Shown in pieces: positions 51,525 through 60,774 of a DNA stretch of 64,000 nt. Made by a program: the position numbers and the translations under genes. The notes beneath the pieces are model-generated. The model searched no databases, was not told the DNA's origin, and saw only the letters and a program-made list of their open reading frames with translations. The stretch comes from Mariluticola halotolerans (lineage in GTDB: Bacteria; Pseudomonadota; Alphaproteobacteria; Rhizobiales; Devosiaceae). Position 1 is the first letter of the stretch. Each line of letters starts with the position of its first letter. Where the stretch lies: NCBI RefSeq assembly GCF_021611515.1, contig NZ_CP090960.1, forward strand, positions 1,116,001 to 1,180,000, read 5' to 3'.

Positions 51525-52378
51525 GATGCATCCCTCAGATTGGCGACGCGGCCGGCAAAGTCTTCCGGGGTCGCTTCAAGCACGTTTTCAGTCATCCATT
51601 TGGTAAACAGGTCGCGGTCGGCCGCGATCTTGTCCCATTCGAGATAGGCGGCATTGTCGCGAATATAATAGCCGTGGGCATAGCTTGGGTGCGCGCCGCC
51701 TGGCACTTCGACAATCGAGGTGATGGCCCATTGCGGCAGGATGCAGCAATTGGTGTGGACGTCGTCGAAATTGTCGACCACTTCCTCAACCGTCACCACG
51801 GAACGCCTGGCAGCCAGCACCGCTTCCTTCTGGATGCCGATAATGCCCTCGACCAGCACATTGCCCTTTTTGTCGGCTTTTTGCGCGTGGATGAAGCTCA
51901 CATCCGGGCGAATGGCGGGAATGGCGGCCAGCTCTTCGCCGGTAAAGGGGCAAGTGATTGATTTGATGTTCGGGTTGACCTCGGCCAGCCCGGCCCCCTT
52001 ATAGCCCCGGAACACGGCCAGCGGCAGGCCGGCAGCGCCTGCCTCATAAGCATTGGCCATGCCGGCGTGGCTGTGTTCTTCAAGTTCGACCGTGCGGGGA
52101 TAGCCGTTTTCAACGCTGTCGCGACAGCGGCGCAACAGGCCGACGCCGGGATTGCCGAGATAGGAAAAGATCAGTTTCTTCGCCATGCCCATACCCACCA
52201 TCTGGTCGTAGACCACATCGGGGGTCATGCGCACCAGTGTCAGGTCTTTAAAGCCCTGACGGATGGCTTCATGCGCCGCCGCGTGTGGAATGAGATGGGT
52301 AAATCCCTCAAAGGCTGCCACGTCGCCGTCATTGAGATTTTCGGCAACTGCATCGCGCAGAGATTGAAACTTTGCCAT
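51521..52378 (-). CDS. pcaI: 3-oxoadipate CoA-transferase subunit A (CatI type)
   Basis: A 285-residue class I CoA-transferase alpha subunit, with AFEGFTHLIPHAAAHEAIRQGFKDLTLVRMTPD near the N-terminus, the oxyanion/CoA loop region LIFSYLGNPGVGLLRRCRD, and FIHAQKADKKGNVLVEGIIGIQKEAVLAARRSVVTVEEVVDNF. It pairs with the downstream subunit by a 4-nt ATGA overlap. Located 12 bp after pcaG within the pca operon. Confidence 0.88.
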   Translation of the reverse strand: MAKFQSLRDAVAENLNDGDVAAFEGFTHLIPHAAAHEAIRQGFKDLTLVRMTPDVVYDQMVGMGMAKKLIFSYLGNPGVGLLRRCRDSVENGYPRTVELEEHSHAGMANAYEAGAAGLPLAVFRGYKGAGLAEVNPNIKSITCPFTGEELAAIPAIRPDVSFIHAQKADKKGNVLVEGIIGIQKEAVLAARRSVVTVEEVVDNFDDVHTNCCILPQWAITSIVEVPGGAHPSYAHGYYIRDNAAYLEWDKIAADRDLFTKWMTENVLEATPEDFAGRVANLRDAS

Positions 52379-52390
52379 TATCTTCCTGTC

Positions 52391-53005
52391 CTAGATGTCG
52401 AAAAACACCGTCTCGCCTTCGCCCTGGAGACGGATATCGAATGTGTAACTATTGCCGTCACGCTTGCCGATCAGGGTCGGCACGCGCATTTTGTGCTCAA
52501 TGCGTGCAAGGATCGGGTCCTCGGCATTGGCTTTTTCCTCATCAGAGAAATACATGCGGGTCTGCAGCCCGAGATTAATGCCGCGCGCCACGATCCAGAA
52601 CGTGATGTGCGGGGCTTGCAGTCGCCCGTCGATAAAAGGCACCCGGCCCGGCTTGATGGTTTCAAAGACGAATTCGCCGGTATCCATATCGGCCGGGCAA
52701 CGCCCCCAGCCGGTGAAATTGGGATCGGCCGCGCCGCGCATTTCAGAGGGGGAATTATAAAGCCCCTCGGCATCGGCCTGCCAGATCTCCACCAGCGCAT
52801 CGCGCAGCAGCGTTCCGGTGCCGTCCAGCACGCGGCTCTTGATGGTGATGCGTTCGCCCTTGGTCTTGTCGTTGACCATGCGCGTGCCAAGATCCTCGGC
52901 GTAAACGCCGTTGATATCGCAGAAATTGGGCGTCAGGCCGATATGCACGTAAGGCCCGGCGGTCTGGGAGGCTGTCTCTTTGAGATAGTTGAGCGGTTGT
53001 ACCAT
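52391..53005 (-). CDS. pcaG: Protocatechuate 3,4-dioxygenase alpha subunit PcaG
   Basis: A 204-residue intradiol dioxygenase alpha subunit, starting LNYLKETASQTAGPYVHIGL, with LVEIWQADAEGLYNSP and QAPHITFWIVARGIN. In this subunit the iron ligands of the beta subunit are not conserved, so it is structural. ATG 53005 follows GGAGGG at 9 nt and sits just after the pcaH stop (TGATATG); the open frame further upstream is a shadow of pcaH. Confidence 0.93.
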   Translation of the reverse strand: MVQPLNYLKETASQTAGPYVHIGLTPNFCDINGVYAEDLGTRMVNDKTKGERITIKSRVLDGTGTLLRDALVEIWQADAEGLYNSPSEMRGAADPNFTGWGRCPADMDTGEFVFETIKPGRVPFIDGRLQAPHITFWIVARGINLGLQTRMYFSDEEKANAEDPILARIEHKMRVPTLIGKRDGNSYTFDIRLQGEGETVFFDI

Positions 53006-53006
53006 A

Positions 53007-53803
<797 letters not shown>

Positions 53804-53858
53804 TAGTCCATATTCCAATGCGTTTCCCGGTGCGGAACGCGCCTGCTGCCAGTTCTGG

Positions 53859-54263
53859 CTATTCCGCCTGTTCAGCGTCGATTTTGGCGTAAACTTCCTT
53901 GGCTATCTTGAAGGCGCGATTGGCCGCGGGCACGCCAGCATAGACCGCCACATGCATTAATGCCTCGCACACATCGTCGCGGGTTGCGCCGGTATTGGCC
54001 GTGGCACGCACATGCATGGCCACTTCCTCATCATGCCCCAGAGCGGCCAGCAAAGCGATGGTGACAATCGATCGTTCCCGCTTGGAAAATTGCGGGCGCG
54101 CCCAGACGTTGCCCCACGCTGTTTCCGTGATCAGTTCCTGAAACGGTGCATCAAAGCCTGATTTACTGGCTTCGGTCTTGTCCACATGCACATCGCCCAG
54201 AACCGAGCGGCGCACTTTCATGCCCTGTTCGAAACGCCCCGCGGGAACCTGTGTATCATTCAT
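53859..54263 (-). CDS. pcaC: 4-carboxymuconolactone decarboxylase PcaC
   Basis: A 134-residue AhpD/CMD-family protein that decarboxylates gamma-carboxymuconolactone to beta-ketoadipate enol-lactone. Visible: FQELITETAWGNVWARPQFSKRERSIVTIALLAALGHDEEVAMHVRA, and VCEALMHVAVYAGVPAANRAF. ATG 54263 (MNDTQVPAGRFEQGM) directly follows the pcaD stop; longer reading upstream is a pcaD shadow. Confidence 0.93.
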   Translation of the reverse strand: MNDTQVPAGRFEQGMKVRRSVLGDVHVDKTEASKSGFDAPFQELITETAWGNVWARPQFSKRERSIVTIALLAALGHDEEVAMHVRATANTGATRDDVCEALMHVAVYAGVPAANRAFKIAKEVYAKIDAEQAE

Positions 54264-54264
54264 G

Positions 54265-55071
54265 CTAGATTTCCTCTTGCGCGGCCGCAGCCAAAAACTG
54301 TTTGACCAGACCGGCCAAAATCTCGGGTTGTTCGATACTCGGCAAATGCCCGGCATCGCTGATAATCTCGAATTTTGACCCCGGGATCAGGTCTGCCATG
54401 GACTTGACCAGATCCGGTGGTGTCGAGCCGTCCTGATCGCCCACAAGACAAAGGGCCGGCACCGCGAGTTTCAGCGCTGCCGCTGTCAGATCGGCATCGC
54501 GCAGGGCGGCACAGGTGCCGGTGTAACCGGCCAGGGGCTGACGCTCGAGCATGTGGCGATAGCCGGCGAAATCGGCATTATCGGGCGCGCGGAATGAAGG
54601 GGTGAACCAGCGCTCCAGAATGGAAGCTGCCATGCCCCCTATCCCCTCGGCCTCGATACGGGCGATCCGCTCGTTCCAGAAATCGGGGGTGCCGATTTTG
54701 TGGGCGGTGTCGCACAGCACCAGCTTTGACACCAGATCCGGGCGGCTATCCGCCAGACCGAGCGCGATCATGCCGCCCACGGATACGCCACAGATGACAG
54801 CATTTTGAATTTGCAGATGATCAAGCAGCCCGGCCAGATCGGCGATATGATCGCTCATGGCATAGGGTGCATTACCGATGCCCGAGAGGCCGTGGCCACG
54901 CTTGTCATAGGTTATAATGCGCGCTTCACCGGCAAGGCGCACCACCACATCGCGCCAGATGCGGAAATCCGTGCCCAAAGAGTTGACAAATACCAGTGTC
55001 GGGCGCCCATCCGGGGCTCCAATCTCCTGATAATGCATGGTTATTTCATTCACATGGACGAACTGCAACAC
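54265..55071 (-). CDS. pcaD: 3-oxoadipate enol-lactonase PcaD
   Basis: A 268-residue alpha/beta hydrolase that opens the enol-lactone to beta-ketoadipate. The nucleophile elbow is CGVSVGGMIALGLA (G-x-S-x-G), the oxyanion region VFVNSLGTDFRIWRDV, and the catalytic His lies in SDAGHLPSIEQPE. The start is GTG 55071 with AGGAG at 5 nt. First gene of pcaDCHGIJFB; an extended inverted repeat at 55097-55136 lies just upstream. Confidence 0.93.
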   Translation of the reverse strand: MLQFVHVNEITMHYQEIGAPDGRPTLVFVNSLGTDFRIWRDVVVRLAGEARIITYDKRGHGLSGIGNAPYAMSDHIADLAGLLDHLQIQNAVICGVSVGGMIALGLADSRPDLVSKLVLCDTAHKIGTPDFWNERIARIEAEGIGGMAASILERWFTPSFRAPDNADFAGYRHMLERQPLAGYTGTCAALRDADLTAAALKLAVPALCLVGDQDGSTPPDLVKSMADLIPGSKFEIISDAGHLPSIEQPEILAGLVKQFLAAAAQEEI

Positions 55072-55096
55072 CCGCTCTCCTCAACATTAGAATGAG

Positions 55097-55136
55097 GATG
55101 AAATATCGTATTAGTTAAGTAAAATGATATTTCGTC
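55097..55136. promoter_or_regulatory. Inverted repeat upstream of the pca operon, candidate operator
   Basis: GATGAAATATC (55097-55107) and GATATTTCGTC (55126-55136): 11-bp arms with one mismatch, separated by an A/T-rich 18 bp. It is 26-65 bp upstream of the pcaD start and about 160 bp from rirA. The binding protein is unknown; no pcaQ, pcaR or pcaU gene adjoins the operon. Confidence 0.5.
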
Positions 55137-55260
55137 GGCTTATCATAGTTGAACAGTTATGGAATAATTCGCGGCAAATTGCATTTTCCGCCCGATTCCT
55201 ACCAGGGTCCATGCTGGTTTTCTCTCCAGGCGAACGCGCCCTTGTATCGCGTGGGCAAGC

Positions 55261-55277
55261 CCCCTATCCTTTAGGGG
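55261..55277 (+). promoter_or_regulatory. Short hairpin in the rirA leader
   Basis: CCCCTA-TCCTT-TAGGGG, perfect 6-bp arms, ending 20 nt before the rirA start. It could be an operator or a leader hairpin. Confidence 0.3.
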
Positions 55278-55297
55278 ATCAGGCACAGGAACCGCTT

Positions 55298-55750
55298 ATG
55301 CAACTTACCAAGCAGGCAAATTACGCGCTCCGCACGCTGGTCTATTGCGCCGTTAACGCGCCGCAGCAAAGCCGGATCAGCGCCATTGCGCATGCCTATG
55401 ATATTTCCGAGTTGTCCCTGTTCAAGTTTATCAAGCCGCTGGTCGATAATGGCCTGTTGCAGACGGTGCGTGGCCGCAATGGGGGTGTCCGCCTCGGCCG
55501 CGCCGCCAGTGACATCACCATGCGTGAGGTGATTGAGCTGACCGAGGACGGTTTTGCGCTGGCAGAATGTTTTGAGGATGGCACCACAAACTGCCCGCTG
55601 GTGGGCAGTTGCGAGGTGAACACCGCACTTGCCGAGGCGTTGCGCGCGTTTCTGGCCGTGCTGGAGAAATATACGATCGAAGATCTGGCCCGGCGGGACC
55701 GGACCCTGCGCGATCTATTGGGTATCGAGATACTCACCCCGGCCGGATAA
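55298..55750 (+). CDS. rirA: Rrf2-family iron-responsive regulator RirA
   Basis: A 150-residue Fe-S transcription factor that represses iron uptake in iron-replete rhizobia and relatives. The N-terminal winged helix begins MQLTKQANYALRTLVYCAVN, with the wing VRGRNGGVRLGR. The three cluster cysteines Cys91, Cys99 and Cys105 (CFEDGTTNCPLVGSC) have the RirA spacing, and ELTEDGFALAECFED is a RirA-type stretch. ATG 55298 has AGGA at 9 nt; the open frame from 55124 is not coding. It is encoded tail-to-tail with a ferric-siderophore-type transporter, a likely target. Confidence 0.92.
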   Translation: MQLTKQANYALRTLVYCAVNAPQQSRISAIAHAYDISELSLFKFIKPLVDNGLLQTVRGRNGGVRLGRAASDITMREVIELTEDGFALAECFEDGTTNCPLVGSCEVNTALAEALRAFLAVLEKYTIEDLARRDRTLRDLLGIEILTPAG

Positions 55751-55755
55751 ACCGG

Positions 55756-56562
55756 TCAGGCGGTTTCGCGCGGATAAGGAATGCACAGCGGCTTGCCGTG
55801 TACCGGATCGGAAATCACCCGGCAGCCAATGGCAAAGACGTCGCTGATCACCTCTTCACGCATCACCTGTTCGGGCGTGCCTTGCGCCACCACTTTGCCC
55901 TGATTGAACATGACCATGCTGTCGGCATAGCGGGCGGCAAGATTGAGATCGTGGAGCACCAGCACGACCGTGCGCCCCTCCTCCGCATTCATTTTGCGGA
56001 TCAGCTCGAGGGTTTCGATCTGGTGGGTGATATCGAGATGATTGGTGGGTTCATCGAGCAGGATCACCGGCGCGTCCTGCGCCAGGATCGTTGCCAGCCA
56101 GGCACGCTGCAACTGGCCGCCCGAGAGTGTGCCAAGGCTTTGTTTTGCGAGTTCCTGCAGATTGCAGGCCGTCATGGCGAAATCGACCATTTCGCGGTCT
56201 TTGGCCGTCAACCCGGCAAAGCGCCCCTGATGCGCATAGCGCCCCATGCCAACAAGTTGCTCGACCAGCAGGTCCTCAGGCGCTGAGGGCGCTTGCGTCA
56301 ACATCGCCATTTCGCGCGCCAACCGCTTGTTACTCAAAAACGAAATCGCCTCACCGCTGAGGAAGATATCGCCATATTTTGCCTTCATCAGGCGGCGCAG
56401 CGCCTTGAGTGCTGTCGACTTGCCGCAGCCATTGGGGCCGCAGAACATTGTCACTTCACCGGCATTCAGCGTCAGGTCGAGCGCGTCAAACACCATTTTG
56501 GTGCCATAGCCCAAACCGACCGCGTCGAAACGGGCCATTGCGGGTTTGCGCATGTCATGCAT
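55756..56562 (-). CDS. Iron-siderophore ABC transporter ATP-binding protein (FepC/FhuC type)
   Basis: A 268-residue ATPase powering siderophore import: Walker A CGPNGCGKST, Q-loop LTQAPSAPEDLLV, signature LSGGQLQRAWLA, Walker B VILLDEPTNHLD and switch VLHDLNLAARYAD. The gene order is permease 1, permease 2, ATPase, with 4-8-nt overlaps. The start at 56562 has GGAG at 8 nt and overlaps the permease stop. It ends 5 bp from the rirA stop with no terminator visible between them. Confidence 0.93.
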   Translation of the reverse strand: MHDMRKPAMARFDAVGLGYGTKMVFDALDLTLNAGEVTMFCGPNGCGKSTALKALRRLMKAKYGDIFLSGEAISFLSNKRLAREMAMLTQAPSAPEDLLVEQLVGMGRYAHQGRFAGLTAKDREMVDFAMTACNLQELAKQSLGTLSGGQLQRAWLATILAQDAPVILLDEPTNHLDITHQIETLELIRKMNAEEGRTVVLVLHDLNLAARYADSMVMFNQGKVVAQGTPEQVMREEVISDVFAIGCRVISDPVHGKPLCIPYPRETA

Positions 56563-57610
56563 GGGATCTGCTCCGTCTGATCAATAGCCACAGGAAATAA
56601 GGCGCGCCGATTATTGCGGTAATGGCACCGGTTGGCACTTCGATGGGGACAAAGGCAACCCGCCCCAGAAGGTCGGCTGCGACAACAATCGTCGCGCCGA
56701 TCAGGGCGCTGGCGACAATCAACGGAATTGCCTTGTGCCCCACCATCAGGCGGGCCGCATGAGGTGCCAGAAGACCAACAAAGGCGACACCGCCAACAAA
56801 GGAAACCGCCGTTGCGGTGAGCACAACCGAGAGCGTTACAAGCGCAATAAAGGCAGGTGTGACCGCAAGCCCGGAGGCGCGCGCCGACTGGTCGTCCATC
56901 GACAATTGCTCCATGTCCCTTGGCAAGAGCAGAAGGAAGGGCACGGCAAGCGCCAATATGCCGCCAACGATCATCACGTCATTCCAGTGCGCTGCATAGA
57001 CCGAGCCTGCCAGCCATGTCAGGGCCTGGGTCGCCCGGTAGACGGGGCCGACAATGATCATGATGGTCACCATGGCGCTGGCCAGTGCCGCCATGGCGAT
57101 GCCGTAAAGGATCATGCGCGACATGCCGCGCCTGTCGAGCCAGGTCAGCCCACCCACCACAAGGGCAAAACACAAAGCGCCCAAAGCAGCGGCGACCGGT
57201 TGCCAGTTGACGCTGACGACCAGCGCGTTGGACTCGTTGGAGAACAGGAACAAGAACACCACAACGCCCAGCGCCGCTCCATCGACAATGCCCAGAATAG
57301 AGGGGGATGCCAGCGGATTGCGGGTGGCGGTTTGCAGCAAAAGGCCCGCGAGCGCCAGACAGGCCCCCGCCTCCATCGCCAGCAGCGCGCGGGGCATGCG
57401 CAGTTTGAGGATGATGACCTGCTCGGTGCGACTGCCCAGCCCAAGAACCGCGCTAATCACCCGGTCGGGCGTTATCGGTGTGCTGCCAAAGCCGATTGAG
57501 AACACCATGACCAGCGCAAAAACAGCCAGAATTGCCAGCAGAATGGCGGGCACCAGCCAGGGCGTGCTGGCACGGCGGCTGGCAAAATCACGGACCATGA
57601 TATCGGTCAT
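56555..57610 (-). CDS. Iron-siderophore ABC transporter permease (FecCD family), second
   Basis: A 351-residue FecCD/BtuC-fold permease with about ten helices: LRMPRALLAMEAGACLALAGLLLQTATRNPLASPSILGIVDGAALGVV, and the EAA-like cytoplasmic loop around FVGGVAFVGLLAPHAARLMVGHKAIPLI. It partners the preceding permease as a heterodimeric channel. Start 57610 overlaps the previous stop by 4 nt (ATGA). Confidence 0.93.
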   Translation of the reverse strand: MTDIMVRDFASRRASTPWLVPAILLAILAVFALVMVFSIGFGSTPITPDRVISAVLGLGSRTEQVIILKLRMPRALLAMEAGACLALAGLLLQTATRNPLASPSILGIVDGAALGVVVFLFLFSNESNALVVSVNWQPVAAALGALCFALVVGGLTWLDRRGMSRMILYGIAMAALASAMVTIMIIVGPVYRATQALTWLAGSVYAAHWNDVMIVGGILALAVPFLLLLPRDMEQLSMDDQSARASGLAVTPAFIALVTLSVVLTATAVSFVGGVAFVGLLAPHAARLMVGHKAIPLIVASALIGATIVVAADLLGRVAFVPIEVPTGAITAIIGAPYFLWLLIRRSRSHA

Positions 57611-58605
57611 GCGGCCAGCCCCTCGCGTTTACGCGACAACAACAGGAAAACGAGAACCGGCACACCGACAAAGGCCAGCACAGCCCCCACCGGCGCTTCG
57701 GAGGGATAGATCACGAAACGGGCCGCTATATCTGCGACCAGCGCCAGCATGGCCCCGACAAGGCCAACCATGGGCACCAGCACCCGATGCGACAACCCGC
57801 CGAGACGCCGGGCCATGTGTGGGGCGACCAGGCCGATAAACGCCACCGGCCCTGCCGTTGTCACCGCCGCCCCGGCGAGCATTGCGGCCAGCCCCAAAGC
57901 GACCAGACGCAATTGCATGACCGGCACGCCCAATGCCGCGGCACTGGCATCATCCGCCAGCAGCAAATCAAGTGGCCGGCTGATGGCAACCGCCAGCCCT
58001 GCGCTCAGGGCAATCACAGGGGCGGCGACGGTTAGCAGAGACAAGTCGCGATCGGCGAAGCCGCCGGAGAGCCAGAAAATCAGCTGTTCCATGGTCGACT
58101 CGTCGGTGATGAGCACGATCTGGACGCCGGAATTGAGCAAGGCGGCGAGCGTGACACCTGCCAACAGCGTATTGAGCGGTGACGCGGCACCGCCGGCAGC
58201 CGCTGACAGGGCAAAGACCAGCGCCGTGGTGCACAGCGCACCGCAGGCGGCGATCATGGCCAGGGGCCAGATTGCGGAAACACCGAAAAGGGAAACAGCA
58301 ATAACCACGGCAAACGCCGCCCCGGCATTGACCCCCAGCAAGGCTGGCGAGGCCAGCGGGTTACGGGTTGTGGTTTGCAGCAGCAGGCCGGCAATGCCGA
58401 GCGCGGCCCCCACAACCGGCGCCATGAGCATGCGCGGCAGACGGAGGGTTTTGATGACCAGCGCCGTGCTGTCCACCGCTTCGGTGGTCAGGGCCGACCA
58501 CACTTCCACAGGCGAATAGAGCCGAAGGCCCAGATGCAGGCTAGCCAGCATGCATAGGAGAACCGCAACAAAAAGTCCTGTAAATATAAAGGCTTGCCGC
58601 CCCAT
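57607..58605 (-). CDS. Iron-siderophore ABC transporter permease (FecCD family), first
   Basis: A 332-residue FecCD-type permease: LRLPRMLMAPVVGAALGIAGLLLQTTTRNPLASPALLGVNAGAAFAVV and GPVAFIGLVAPHMARRLGGLSHRVLVPMVG are family blocks. ATG 58605 (MGRQAFIFTGLFVAVLLC) is taken because the first helix begins there; the longer frame to 58899 crosses the IRO-type operator and the divergent gene. First gene of a three-gene operon facing away from its binding protein. Confidence 0.92.
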   Translation of the reverse strand: MGRQAFIFTGLFVAVLLCMLASLHLGLRLYSPVEVWSALTTEAVDSTALVIKTLRLPRMLMAPVVGAALGIAGLLLQTTTRNPLASPALLGVNAGAAFAVVIAVSLFGVSAIWPLAMIAACGALCTTALVFALSAAAGGAASPLNTLLAGVTLAALLNSGVQIVLITDESTMEQLIFWLSGGFADRDLSLLTVAAPVIALSAGLAVAISRPLDLLLADDASAAALGVPVMQLRLVALGLAAMLAGAAVTTAGPVAFIGLVAPHMARRLGGLSHRVLVPMVGLVGAMLALVADIAARFVIYPSEAPVGAVLAFVGVPVLVFLLLSRKREGLAA

Positions 58606-58647
58606 AACGTCGTTTCCGATGGCCTGTAGTTTAGAATGATTCCAAAT

Positions 58648-58670
58648 AATATGAATTGACATTTCATATT
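58648..58670. promoter_or_regulatory. IRO-type palindrome in the divergent iron transporter promoter
   Basis: AATATGAA-N7-TTCATATT, perfect 8-bp arms, containing TGA-N9-TCA (58652-58666), the RirA-associated IRO box pattern. It lies 43 bp from the permease start and 78 bp from the binding-protein start, so one site could govern both directions. Confidence 0.65.
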
Positions 58671-58747
58671 TATATCGCGATATGCCACGGCCAACGGCGG
58701 GGCGCAACCCGCGGTTGCAAACAAACCAAACTGAAAGGCTGGAAACG

Positions 58748-59656
58748 ATGTCCTTGAAACATTTGCTTCCCATATTCGTGGGCGTATTTGCCCTTGTTGC
58801 CCCCCTCACCGCCTCGGCGCGTGATGTGACCCATGCGATGGGCACGACCAGCGTGCCCGATGCGCCACAACGCGTGGTGATCCTGACCAATGAAGGCACC
58901 GAGGCGCTGCTGTCGATGGGTGTAACCCCGGTCGGCGCGGCCCAGTCATGGCTCGGCGATCCCTGGTATGATCACATTGCGGAACAGATGCAGGGCGTTG
59001 AAAGCCTCGGCAAGGAAAGCGCGATCAACCTGGAAATGATCGCGGCGCTCGAGCCGGACCTTATTCTCGGCAACAAGGCGCGGCACGAAGAAATTTATGC
59101 GCAATTGTCCGATATTGCTCCCACCGTTCTGTCCGAGCGTCTGCGCGGCGACTGGCAGGTGAATTACCGCCTTTATGCCGAAGCGCTGGGTAAAACCGAA
59201 GAAGGCAACAAGGTGCTGGCGGATTACGAAGCCCGGATCAAGGATCTCTCGGCCAAGCTTGGTGACAATCTGAAAGAGAAGGTCTCGGTTATCCGCTTTC
59301 TGGCCAGCCAGACCCGCATTTATCAGCTGGATTCCTTTTCGGGCCTGACCCTGAAAAAGCTGGGCTTTGACCGGCCGGCCAACCAGAATGTCGAGGAATT
59401 CGCCTTGCGCGTCGGCAAGGAAAGCATTCCGGACATGGATGGCGACCGCATCGTCTATTTCACCTATGACGATGGTGATGGCGCAGCCCTTCAGGCAGAA
59501 GCCGATTATCTGGCCGATCCGATCTGGTTGCAGCTGGAAGCGGTCAAGGCCGGCAAGGTCAACAAGGTTGATGATGTTGTCTGGAACACGGCTGGCGGCG
59601 TCATCGCAGCCAATCTGCTGCTGGACGATATCGCCCGGATTTACGGCGTCGAATAA
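58748..59656 (+). CDS. Iron-siderophore ABC transporter substrate-binding protein
   Basis: A 302-residue periplasmic FecB/FhuD-class binding protein. A Sec signal peptide (MSLKHLLPIFVGVFALVAPLTASA) is followed by ...VPDAPQRVVILTNEGTEALLSMGVTPVGA and GKESAINLEMIAALEPDLILGN, both classic for the class. No lipobox cysteine is seen, so it is soluble. ATG 58748 has GGAAACG before it. It is transcribed divergently from its permeases and ends at a strong terminator. Confidence 0.93.
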   Translation: MSLKHLLPIFVGVFALVAPLTASARDVTHAMGTTSVPDAPQRVVILTNEGTEALLSMGVTPVGAAQSWLGDPWYDHIAEQMQGVESLGKESAINLEMIAALEPDLILGNKARHEEIYAQLSDIAPTVLSERLRGDWQVNYRLYAEALGKTEEGNKVLADYEARIKDLSAKLGDNLKEKVSVIRFLASQTRIYQLDSFSGLTLKKLGFDRPANQNVEEFALRVGKESIPDMDGDRIVYFTYDDGDGAALQAEADYLADPIWLQLEAVKAGKVNKVDDVVWNTAGGVIAANLLLDDIARIYGVE

Positions 59657-59670
59657 TTTCGCTGTCCCGG

Positions 59671-59713
59671 AAAAAAGCCGCACATCCGGGACCCCGGGTG
59701 TGCGGCTTTTTTT
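59671..59713. terminator. Bidirectional terminator after the iron-binding protein gene
   Basis: GCCGCACATCCGGG (59677-59690) pairs with the stretch to 59706 (…TGTGCGGC) with one wobble; A6 before and T7 after. It serves both this gene and the convergent LysR gene. Confidence 0.9.
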
Positions 59714-59733
59714 ATGATCAATCCCGGTGGCGC

Positions 59734-60651
59734 CTAGGGCCTGAATTCAGGATCAGCCTGTTCGCTAGCGGTGGCGATGAAATGGCGTAAGGCCGGTGTG
59801 TCATTGGTGCGATGCCAGGCCAGCCCGGTTTCGATCAGCGGCGGCATTTCCGCGAGGGGCAGATAGGTCACCCCTGCCCGCGCCAGATTGCGCATTGAGG
59901 CGGGCACGAGGGCAATGCCGAGCCCGGCAGAGACCAGCCCGATAATCGTTTGCATCTGCACCGCCTGCTGCCCTAAAGCCGGCACGGCATTGTGGGCGGT
60001 ATAATAGCCGGCAATCAGATCATAAAGGGCGGGCGCGCTTTGCCGGGGGAACAGGATCAGTGGTTCGCCGGCAATAGCGGAAAAGCCGAGCGCATCGGCT
60101 TCCGGCACGATGCGGCCACTTTGGATGAAGGCGTCGGGAATGGCGGCGACGAGATTTTCGCGGTGCAGCGGCAAATAGCTGATTTGCGGCGGCATGGCTT
60201 GCGCCGGAGCGATGAGCAAGCCTGCATCAATTGTGTTGTCGAGCAGCGCGTCGATCTGCACATCGCTGGTCGCCTCGCGCAGAATTACCTCGACCGCCGG
60301 GAATTGCGCCTTGTAATGGCTCAGGACCAGCGGCAGCATGCCATAGGTGGCGGTGCTGACAAAGGCCAGCCGCAGGCTGCCGATTTCGCCGCGCGACAGG
60401 CGTTGCGCCACCACGGGCAGATCCGCGGCTGATGCCAGCAAGGCCCGCGCATGCGGCAGCCATTGTGCCCCGACCGGGGTGAGCGCCACATGGCGCTTGG
60501 AGCGTTCAAACAGGGCCATGCCCAGTTCCGCCTCCAGCGCACGAATGCTCTGGCTGAGGGGGGGCTGGGTCATGTTGAGTTTTTCGGCGGCGCGGCCGAA
60601 GTGCAATTCCTCGGCAACGGTGACGAAATGGCGGAGGTGGCGCAGATCCAT
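59734..60651 (-). CDS. LysR-family transcriptional regulator
   Basis: A 305-residue LysR-type regulator: N-terminal winged HTH MDLRHLRHFVTVAEELHFGRAAEKLNMTQPPLSQSIRALE, then the co-inducer domain (RGEIGSLRLAFVSTATYGMLPLVL). It is divergent from ilvD with a 123-bp A/T-rich space that has no clear T-N11-A palindrome I could single out. LysR proteins commonly act on the divergent gene, so control of ilvD is plausible. It could also be the missing regulator of the pca operon; nothing in the sequence favours this. Confidence 0.9.
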   Translation of the reverse strand: MDLRHLRHFVTVAEELHFGRAAEKLNMTQPPLSQSIRALEAELGMALFERSKRHVALTPVGAQWLPHARALLASAADLPVVAQRLSRGEIGSLRLAFVSTATYGMLPLVLSHYKAQFPAVEVILREATSDVQIDALLDNTIDAGLLIAPAQAMPPQISYLPLHRENLVAAIPDAFIQSGRIVPEADALGFSAIAGEPLILFPRQSAPALYDLIAGYYTAHNAVPALGQQAVQMQTIIGLVSAGLGIALVPASMRNLARAGVTYLPLAEMPPLIETGLAWHRTNDTPALRHFIATASEQADPEFRP

Positions 60652-60774
60652 CGGGTTCTCTGATATATTTTTCGACCTAATAACCTATAGAATAGATATT
60701 TCCACGTCTTTTATAAACCCTCTAAACTGGACGCCAATATCAAGCCAGTTTGCCGTCAGGCGAGGAGAGTTTTC

